Assembly (NCBI GenBank): GCA_943328885.2
Contig: CALQBT020000036.1
Location: forward strand, 1 to 11,605
DNA: 11,605 bases
Reading direction: 5' to 3'
Origin: Bordetella parapertussis
Lineage (GTDB): Bacteria; Pseudomonadota; Gammaproteobacteria; Burkholderiales; Burkholderiaceae_C
Shown: positions 6,599 to 11,605 of the stretch, piece by piece
How the letters are laid out: each line of letters opens with the position of its first letter
Position numbering within the stretch: the first letter of the stretch is position 1
Notes under the pieces: generated by a model
Told to the model about the DNA's origin: nothing
Database searches by the model: none
Seen by the model: only the letters and a program-made list of their open reading frames with translations
Position numbers and translations under genes: made by a program

Positions 6599-6602
6599 TG
6601 GC

Positions 6603-6875
6603 TCAGTCCGTCGGCGGTACGTAGCCGGCGGGCTGGTCAGCACCTTCGCCAAAAAAGTAGCGTTCCATCTGCCGCGCTAGATACTGGCGGGCGCGCTGGT
6701 CGGCGAGGTTGAGTCGGTTTTCGTTGACGAGCATGGTCTGGTGCTTGAGCCAGAGCGCCCAGGCCTCTTTGCTGACATTGGCGTAAAGCCGCTTGCCCAA
6801 CTCCCCTGGATAGGGGACAAATTCTAGGCCGTCGGCCTCTTTTTTCAGGTAGACGCATTGCACTGTGCGGGCCAT
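6603..6875 (-). CDS. yggX: Probable Fe(2+)-trafficking protein YggX
   Basis: Small cytoplasmic protein linked, in enteric bacteria, to protection of iron-sulfur clusters from oxidative damage and to iron handling. The 90-residue product closely follows the E. coli protein (91 residues): [19 protein letters not shown] with the conserved Cys7, then [10 protein letters not shown] (22-31), [22 protein letters not shown] (35-56), and a C-terminus rich in aromatic residues ending in GYVPPTD. Start ATG 6875 is fixed by a strong AAGGAG site seven bases upstream; the same frame stays open much further upstream, inside argA, but that part is not yggX. It follows argA by 40 bp on the same strand, so co-transcription is likely. 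Confidence 0.96.
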   Translation of the reverse strand: MARTVQCVYLKKEADGLEFVPYPGELGKRLYANVSKEAWALWLKHQTMLVNENRLNLADQRARQYLARQMERYFFGEGADQPAGYVPPTD

Positions 6876-6915
6876 GTGGATACTCCTTGGGGGGTTTGTC
6901 GTCGAGTGCTGGGCC

Positions 6916-8256
6916 TCAACCCAGCTTCTTGACCAGAACCTGCGAGCGCCGGTCCCAGTTGTACTTGCGTTTGCGGGCGTCGGGCAGCCAATCGGGATCG
7001 ACCTGGGCAAAGCCCCGCTTGATGAACCAGTGCATGGTGCGCGTGGTGAGCACGAAGATGTTTTCCAGCCCTTGGGCCCTGGCGCGCTGTTCGACCCGTT
7101 TGAGGATGCGTTCACCGTCACCCTGGCCCTGCACCGCGGGCGAGACGGTCAGCGCCGCCATCTCACCACTCCGGGCCTCGGGATAGGGGTACAGCGCAGC
7201 GCAGCCAAAGACCACGCCGTCATGGGTGATCACGGTGTAGTTGGCGATGTCGCGTTCAATTTCGTTGCGCTCACGCCGCACCAGCGTGCCGTCCCGCTCG
7301 AAGGGCTCGATCAGTTGCAGGATGCCGCCGACGTCGTCGGCGGTGGCTTCGTGCAGGCTCTCGAGTTTTTCATCGACCACCATCGTGCCAATGCCGTCGT
7401 GGGTGAAGATCTCCTGCAATATCGCGCCGTCGACCGCAAACGGCAGGATGTGAGAGCGCTCGACGCCGCCTTCGCAGGCTTTGACGCAGTGCTGCAGGTA
7501 AAAGCCCAGATCGGTTGGTGCGACTGGGGGTGGGCAGGTGCTGAGCAGACGGCGCGCATCGGCCAGCGCGAGTTCGGTATCGATCGCGCTTGAGGTGTCA
7601 CCGGGATCCTCTCGGATGCCGGTAATCTCGGTCATGAACAGCAGTTTGTCGGCTTGCAACGCGATCGCGGTGGCGGTGGCGACCTCTTCCATCCGCAGAT
7701 TGAAGGCCTCGCCGGTTGGCGAAAAACCGAACGGGCTCAACAAGACCAGTGCGCCGATATCGATCGCACGCCGAATCGTCGCCGAATCAACCCGCCGTAC
7801 CAGCCCCGAATGAATGAAGTCGACGCCGTCAACGATACCCACGGGCCGGGCGGTGAGAAAATTGCCCGATACCACCCGCACCGTGGCATTGGCCATCGGC
7901 GTGTTGGGCAAACCCTGCGAAAATGCCGCCTCGATCTCGAAGCGCAATTGGCCGGCGGCCTCTTGTGCGCAGTCGAGTGTGATCGCATCGGTGATCCGGA
8001 TACCGTGGCTGTAACGTGGTTTATGACCCTTGGCGGCCAATTGCTCGTCAACTTGAGGTCGAAAACCGTGCACCAGCACCAGTTTGATACCCATCGCATG
8101 CAGGATTGCCAAGTCCTGGACAAAGGCGTTGAGTCTGCCGGCGGCAATCAACTCGCCGGCCATGCCGACCACGAAAGTCTTGCCTCGGTAGGCGTGGATA
8201 TAGGGCGCGACAGCGCGAAACCAGGGAATGAAGGTGTGCGGGAAGACCAGGCTCAT
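6916..8256 (-). CDS. argA: Amino-acid N-acetyltransferase (N-acetylglutamate synthase) ArgA
   Basis: Transfers acetyl from acetyl-CoA to glutamate, the first committed step of arginine synthesis. The 446-residue protein is the classical two-domain form. An amino-acid-kinase-like domain (about 20-290) has [15 protein letters not shown] at 59-73, [18 protein letters not shown] at 130-147 and the [10 protein letters not shown] block near 205-214; in this family it serves as the arginine-binding regulatory domain. The GNAT domain (about 300-440) has the acetyl-CoA loop [10 protein letters not shown] at 376-385 and [14 protein letters not shown] at 403-416. Start ATG 8256 gives the usual beginning ([22 protein letters not shown]), although no ribosome site is obvious. 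The 126 bp upstream (8257-8382) hold no recognisable gene or clear promoter. Feedback inhibition by arginine is expected from the family, not shown here. Confidence 0.96.
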   Translation of the reverse strand: MSLVFPHTFIPWFRAVAPYIHAYRGKTFVVGMAGELIAAGRLNAFVQDLAILHAMGIKLVLVHGFRPQVDEQLAAKGHKPRYSHGIRITDAITLDCAQEAAGQLRFEIEAAFSQGLPNTPMANATVRVVSGNFLTARPVGIVDGVDFIHSGLVRRVDSATIRRAIDIGALVLLSPFGFSPTGEAFNLRMEEVATATAIALQADKLLFMTEITGIREDPGDTSSAIDTELALADARRLLSTCPPPVAPTDLGFYLQHCVKACEGGVERSHILPFAVDGAILQEIFTHDGIGTMVVDEKLESLHEATADDVGGILQLIEPFERDGTLVRRERNEIERDIANYTVITHDGVVFGCAALYPYPEARSGEMAALTVSPAVQGQGDGERILKRVEQRARAQGLENIFVLTTRTMHWFIKRGFAQVDPDWLPDARKRKYNWDRRSQVLVKKLG

Positions 8257-8382
8257 GATGGCGCGGATTGTGCAGCAGGCGCTCTTGCGCAGGCCGATCC
8301 TGTGGTTCGACCTGCGCGCATGCGATTCGAGATCCGCGATAGACCCTGGCTGGCCGATGCGTCAGCGAAGCCGATGGGATAC

Positions 8383-9210
8383 TCAGGCCAAGGCTTGGCG
8401 CAGCGCGGCCAACATGCCTTCGGGGTCTTCCGCGGGCAGCGAATGGCCCGATGTCAGCGCCACGGTGCGGGCCTTGAGCGCGACAGCGATCTCTTGTGCG
8501 CTGCGCGGTGGGGTCATCTGATCCTGCGCGCCCAACACCAGGGTCACCGGGCATCGGACCTGGGCCGCTGCAGCCATGCCATTGGCATAGCGATCGCAGA
8601 CGCTGAAATCATGGTGGAACAGGTTCACGGCGCTGCCACTGGCGTTCGGTCCGGCCAGCATCCGGCGCATCAACGCCCGGTTGCTGCCGTGTAACCACAT
8701 CCCCGGCCCGGGAAACGAAGGCTTGGCGGCGAGCGTGCTGATCGAGAAAGCGTTGACCATCTCGATGGCCTTGAGCGGCGCTTCGCGCGCGGTGTCGAGC
8801 AAGACCTGCGAGACCTTCATCGGGTAAGTCGTGCCCACCATCACCAGCTTGCCCACCAGCTCAGGGGCACGCGCAGCGGCCTCGAGCGCGATCAGCGAGC
8901 CCATGCTGTGGCCCACCAGCGCGGCTTGGCGGCGAACCCCTGCCGCCCTCAGCAATGCCAGCAACCAATCGGCCAGCGATTCCACCGAATCGGGCATCGG
9001 CCCTGCGCTGCGGCCGTGGCCCGGCAGATCGACTGCCAGTACGCTGTGGCCGTGGTGGGCGTACCAGCGTGCGAGCAGGGTCCAGACGCTGTGGTCATGC
9101 AGTGCGCCGTGGCAGAAGACGACGCAGGGCAGGGTCGCGTCGAAGGGCTTGCCACCGGTGTAGGCATAGGCCGGTTGCGGGCCGTTCGGGCCGTCGACAA
9201 ACAGGTTCAT
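8383..9210 (-). CDS. Alpha/beta-hydrolase, substrate unknown, coupled to metY
   Basis: A serine hydrolase of the alpha/beta fold, 275 residues, without signal peptide. The catalytic triad can be read directly: nucleophile Ser102 in GHSMGS (100-105), Asp230 in GAQDQMTP, and His256 in SGHSLP. The oxyanion-hole HG motif is at 34-35 (FCHGALHD), and DLPGHGRS (61-68) is typical of esterase and lipase-like members. A helical cap lies at about 130-200. The ATG at 9210 overlaps the metY stop codon (ATGA), and GGAG lies eight bases upstream inside metY, so translation is coupled. Homoserine acetyltransferase MetX, which would make the MetY substrate, has the same fold, but MetX is about 100 residues longer and this protein lacks its distinctive blocks. 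The true substrate cannot be told from sequence. Confidence 0.88.
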   Translation of the reverse strand: MNLFVDGPNGPQPAYAYTGGKPFDATLPCVVFCHGALHDHSVWTLLARWYAHHGHSVLAVDLPGHGRSAGPMPDSVESLADWLLALLRAAGVRRQAALVGHSMGSLIALEAAARAPELVGKLVMVGTTYPMKVSQVLLDTAREAPLKAIEMVNAFSISTLAAKPSFPGPGMWLHGSNRALMRRMLAGPNASGSAVNLFHHDFSVCDRYANGMAAAAQVRCPVTLVLGAQDQMTPPRSAQEIAVALKARTVALTSGHSLPAEDPEGMLAALRQALA

Positions 9211-10517
9211 GCTGACTTCTCCGCGGCCTTGAGTGCGCGCTTGAGGTCGTCGATCAAATCGTCGGCGTCCTCCAGTCCAATCGACAGCCGGATCGTCCCG
9301 GCGCTGATGCCCGCGCGCGCCAGCGCGGCGTCGTCCATCCGAAAATGCGTGGTCGATGCCGGGTGGATCACCAGTGAGCGGCAATCGCCGACATTGGCCA
9401 GGTGCGAGAAGATCTTCAGCGCTTCGATGAAGGCCACGCCCTGGGCTCTGGAGCCCTTCAGGTCGAAGCTGAACACCGCGCCCGCGCCGCGCGGCAACAG
9501 CCGCTTGGCCAGCGCATGGCTGGGGTGTGAGTCGAGCTCCGGATAGCCGACCCTCGAGACCATGGCGTGTGCGGCCAGAAAGCCCACCACCTTGCGGGTG
9601 TTCTCAATGTGGCGCGCCATGCGCAGCGGCAGGGTCTCGATGCCTTGCAGGATCAGCCAGGCGGTGTGCGGGCTCATGCTGGCGCCGAAGTCGCGCAGCC
9701 CTTCGCGGCGCGCCCGCAGCAAGAAGGCGCCCGCTGTGCTCTCCTCGGTGAACACCATGCCGTGGAAGCCGTCGTAGGGCTCGGTCAGTTCGGCGAAGCG
9801 GCCCGAGCGCTGGTGCGCCGCGTCCCAGTCGAAGGCGCCGCCGTCGACCAGCAGCCCGCCGACCACCGTGCCATGGCCGGACAGGAACTTGGTGGCCGAG
9901 TGCATGACCAGGTCTGCGCCGTGGTCCAGGGGTTTGAACAACCAGGGCGGGGTGAAGGTCGAGTCCACCAGCAGCGGTAGGCCGGCGTCGTGGGCAATCG
10001 CCGACACGGTCGGGATGTCGAGCACGTCGAGCCCCGGGTTGCCCAGGGTTTCACCGAACAGCAGCCGGGTCTCGGGTCGGATCGCCGCGCGCCAAGCGTC
10101 GATGTCGCCCGGCAGGACGAAAGTGGTTTCGATGCCGAAGCGGCGCAGCGTGTAGTGCAGCAGGTTTTGCGATCCGCCGTAGAGCGCACTGCTTGCCACG
10201 ATGTGGTGACCAGCACCGGCGATCGTGGCGATCGCCAGGTGCAGCGCCGCCTGGCCGCTGGCGGTGGCGATCGCCCCGGCGCCGCCTTCGAGCGCGGCGA
10301 TGCGCTCTTCGAGCACCGCGGTCGTGGGGTTGCTGATGCGGCTGTAGACATGGCCCGAGCGCTCCATGTTGAACAGCGAGGCGGCGTGCTCGCTGCTCTG
10401 GAACACGAACGAGGTGCTGAGGTGGATCGGCACTGCCCGCGCGCCGGTGGCGGGGTCGGGCACTGCGCCGGCATGCAGCGCCAGCGTGTCGAATCCGGGA
10501 TCGCTGTATCCAGGCAT
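9207..10517 (-). CDS. metY: O-acetylhomoserine sulfhydrylase (aminocarboxypropyltransferase)
   Basis: PLP enzyme of the Cys/Met metabolism family; makes homocysteine (or methionine, with methanethiol) from O-acetylhomoserine and sulfide. Length 436 is typical of the MetY branch; cystathionine gamma-synthase and MetZ are shorter. Seen: GFDTLALHAG (8-17), YSRISNPTTAVLEERIAALEGG (58-79), and ASSALYGGSQNLL (108-120) with the substrate-stacking tyrosine. The signature DSTFTPPWLFKPLDHGADLVMHSATKFLSGHG (185-216) carries the PLP-binding Lys210. Start ATG 10517 precedes the family's usual first residues; its ribosome site is weak. It is the first gene of a two-gene unit with the hydrolase and is divergent from the CBS gene. 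OAS/OAH substrate preference is inferred from family branch only. Confidence 0.93.
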   Translation of the reverse strand: MPGYSDPGFDTLALHAGAVPDPATGARAVPIHLSTSFVFQSSEHAASLFNMERSGHVYSRISNPTTAVLEERIAALEGGAGAIATASGQAALHLAIATIAGAGHHIVASSALYGGSQNLLHYTLRRFGIETTFVLPGDIDAWRAAIRPETRLLFGETLGNPGLDVLDIPTVSAIAHDAGLPLLVDSTFTPPWLFKPLDHGADLVMHSATKFLSGHGTVVGGLLVDGGAFDWDAAHQRSGRFAELTEPYDGFHGMVFTEESTAGAFLLRARREGLRDFGASMSPHTAWLILQGIETLPLRMARHIENTRKVVGFLAAHAMVSRVGYPELDSHPSHALAKRLLPRGAGAVFSFDLKGSRAQGVAFIEALKIFSHLANVGDCRSLVIHPASTTHFRMDDAALARAGISAGTIRLSIGLEDADDLIDDLKRALKAAEKSA

Positions 10518-10539
10518 GGTCTGGGGCTCAATCAGGCTG

Positions 10540-10566
10540 TTGCGACCCTGGATTGTGTGCTATGTT
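10540..10566 (+). promoter_or_regulatory. Possible extended -10 promoter of the CBS-domain gene
   Basis: TATGTT (10561-10566) is preceded by TG one base upstream (10558-10559), an extended -10 arrangement. A poor -35, TTGCGA (10540-10545), lies at a short 15-base spacing. The leader would be about 70 bases and contains the palindrome GGCGATCGCC (10579-10588). The AT-rich patch is notable in this GC-rich context, but the match is modest. Confidence 0.3.
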
Positions 10567-10579
10567 TTCTACCTGTCAG
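10552..10579 (-). promoter_or_regulatory. Possible sigma-70 promoter of metY
   Basis: On the minus strand, CTGACA (10579-10574; 5 of 6 to TTGACA) is followed after 16 bases by CACAAT (10557-10552; 4 of 6 to TATAAT). Transcript start would be near 10545, giving a leader of about 28 bases. It overlaps the promoter proposed for the CBS gene on the other strand, so the two genes could compete for polymerase. Confidence 0.4.
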
Positions 10580-10642
10580 GCGATCGCCAGATGGGGTCGA
10601 AGGCCAGCCCTCCAAAGTCGGACCACTCCCAGGAGACCTCCC

Positions 10643-11101
10643 ATGAAAGTCAGTGACATCCTCCGCGTCAAGGGCAGCACCTTGTTCACCGTGTCTCCCG
10701 ACCAGGCCTTGCAGCACGCGGTCGAGGTCATGGCCGGCAACGACATCGGCTCGCTGGTGGTGATGGAATACGGTGACCTGGTGGGCATGCTCACATTTCG
10801 AGAGGTCATCGCCGCGGTGATCAGAAACAATGGCCAGCTCGGCACGCTGACCGTTCGCACCGTGATGGATGACGCGCCGCTGACCTGCACGCCCGAAACC
10901 GAGATCGACGAGGTGAGGCGCATGATGCTCGGCCGCCATGCCCGCTACATGCCGGTCCAGGACGGCAAGACGCTGATGGGCGTGGTCTCGTTCTACGACG
11001 TGGCGAAGGCGGTGGTCGAGGGCCAAGACTTCGAGAACCGCATGCTCAAGGCCTATATCCGCGACTGGCCGGCCGAGGACGCTGAATCACCCAAGGCTTG
11101 A
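10643..11101 (+). CDS. Protein of two CBS domains
   Basis: Stand-alone Bateman module of 152 residues: CBS domain 1 at about 7-62 (LRVKGSTLFTVSPDQALQHAVEVMAGNDIGSLVVMEYGDLVGMLTFREV) and CBS domain 2 at about 71-126 (RTVMDDAPLTCTPETEIDEVRRMM through LMGVVSFYDVAKAVV). Such pairs bind adenine nucleotides (AMP, ATP, S-adenosylmethionine) or similar ligands, and often act as energy or metabolite sensors on a partner protein. No catalytic or membrane domain is attached, and no partner is evident. Start ATG 10643 is fixed by AGGAG at 10631-10635, seven bases upstream; the frame is open earlier, from about 10553, but that part has no ribosome site. It is divergent from metY and 81 bp ahead of aroC. 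The ligand and target are unknown. Confidence 0.93.
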   Translation: MKVSDILRVKGSTLFTVSPDQALQHAVEVMAGNDIGSLVVMEYGDLVGMLTFREVIAAVIRNNGQLGTLTVRTVMDDAPLTCTPETEIDEVRRMMLGRHARYMPVQDGKTLMGVVSFYDVAKAVVEGQDFENRMLKAYIRDWPAEDAESPKA

Positions 11102-11125
11102 GCCAGAGGCGGTGGCTGCGACAAT
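11098..11125 (+). promoter_or_regulatory. Possible promoter of aroC
   Basis: TTGAGC (11098-11103) and GACAAT (11120-11125) are 16 bases apart, each matching 4 of 6 consensus positions. The -35 overlaps the stop codon of the CBS gene. Transcript start would be near 11132, about 50 bases before the aroC ATG. Read-through from the CBS gene is equally possible, since no terminator hairpin is seen in the gap. Confidence 0.35.
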
Positions 11126-11182
11126 CCTGCCGGCTTGGTGTCTGAAGTCGCCAGGCTTTCCTGTCTCAGCATCGAGCCCACC

Positions 11183-11605
11183 ATGTCCGGCAGCACCTTT
11201 GGCGAACTGTTCCGCGTCACCAACTTCGGCGAAAGCCATGGCCCAGCGATCGGCTGCGTGATCGACGGCTGCCCGCCCGGCATGGCGCTGGGTGTCGAGG
11301 ACATCCAGCCTGAGCTCGACCGACGCCGCCCAGGCACCAGCCGCCATGTCACCCAGCGCAACGAACCCGATGCGGTGGAGATCCTCTCGGGCGTCTACGA
11401 GGGCCTGAGCACCGGCACGCCGATCTGCCTGTTGATCCGCAACACCGATCAGCGCAGCAAGGATTACGGCAATCTCCTCGACACCTTCCGTCCTGGTCAT
11501 GCCGATTACACCTACTGGCGCAAGTACGGCTTGCGCGACCCACGCGGCGGCGGGCGCTCATCCGCGAGACTGACCGCGCCGATGGTCGCCGCCGGCGCAG
11601 TCGCC
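11183..11605 (+). CDS. aroC: Chorismate synthase, N-terminal part, runs off right edge
   Basis: Converts 5-enolpyruvylshikimate-3-phosphate to chorismate, the last step of the shikimate pathway, using reduced FMN. The first 141 codons are present, well under half of the roughly 360-residue family length. Seen: [29 protein letters not shown] (residues 5-33) with the conserved His19, [29 protein letters not shown] (42-70), [20 protein letters not shown] (76-95), [18 protein letters not shown] (102-119), and the FMN-region motif GGGRSSAR (121-128). Start ATG 11183 gives the family's usual N-terminus; its ribosome site is weak (GAG, about seven bases upstream). It is preceded by the CBS gene at 81 bp on the same strand. 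Identity is essentially certain. Confidence 0.97.
   Translation, partial: MSGSTFGELFRVTNFGESHGPAIGCVIDGCPPGMALGVEDIQPELDRRRPGTSRHVTQRNEPDAVEILSGVYEGLSTGTPICLLIRNTDQRSKDYGNLLDTFRPGHADYTYWRKYGLRDPRGGGRSSARLTAPMVAAGAVA

Noticed and set aside
6876..7121. Upstream extension of the yggX frame into argA
   Set aside because: The strong AAGGAG site and the family's N-terminus fix the start at 6875; the extension is out-of-frame argA sequence.
8257..8382. Search for a small gene, promoter or arginine operator in the argA upstream gap
   Set aside because: Only weak hexamers and short palindromes such as CGCATGCG were seen; nothing is strong enough to annotate.
9211..9384. Upstream extension of the hydrolase frame into metY
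   Set aside because: The GGAG site and ATG at 9210, in an ATGA overlap, give a complete hydrolase; the extension is not hydrolase-like.
10553..10642. Upstream extension of the CBS frame
   Set aside because: The first CBS domain and an ideal ribosome site place the start at 10643, and the extension lies in the promoter region.

Overview
The window looks like an ordinary chromosomal segment of a high-GC betaproteobacterium, most likely order Burkholderiales. I infer this from the gene content: a fused kinase/acetyltransferase ArgA next to yggX, a short BpH3-type H-NS protein, and a hemH-hslR-grpE-dnaK cluster. Base composition is GC-rich throughout, apart from a short AT-rich patch upstream of the H-NS gene. 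No tRNA, rRNA, CRISPR array, insertion sequence or phage gene was seen.

Layout. Every gene from position 1 to 10517 is on the minus strand, so these genes are read from right to left. Positions 1-2903 hold a proteostasis and heme cluster: hemH (ferrochelatase), hslR (heat-shock S4 RNA-binding protein), grpE, and the first 173 codons of dnaK. Two good sigma-32 promoters, each with a 14-bp spacer, lie directly upstream of grpE and of dnaK. Positions 2983-6004 hold a class III nucleotide cyclase with a C-terminal FHA domain, and dnaG (primase). Positions 6177-6491 hold the H-NS-family gene, between GC-rich hairpins on its 3' side and an AT-rich leader. Positions 6603-8256 hold argA followed by yggX. 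Positions 8383-10517 hold metY and, overlapping its stop codon, an alpha/beta-hydrolase.

The strand switches at 10518-10642, a compact divergent promoter region. On the plus strand follow a two-CBS-domain protein (10643-11101) and the first 141 codons of aroC (chorismate synthase), which runs off the right edge.

How the genes work together. GrpE is the nucleotide-exchange factor of DnaK, HslR rescues stalled 50S-nascent-chain complexes during heat shock, and the sigma-32 sites place grpE and dnaK under heat-shock control. ArgA commits glutamate to arginine synthesis, MetY makes homocysteine from O-acetylhomoserine and sulfide, and AroC closes the shikimate pathway. The less routine parts are the cyclase-FHA fusion with an operator-like inverted repeat at its start, the loss of the usual rpsU/rpoD neighbours of dnaG, the unassigned hydrolase coupled to metY, and the placement of the grpE start relative to its promoter. 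I see no clearly undescribed multi-gene system.
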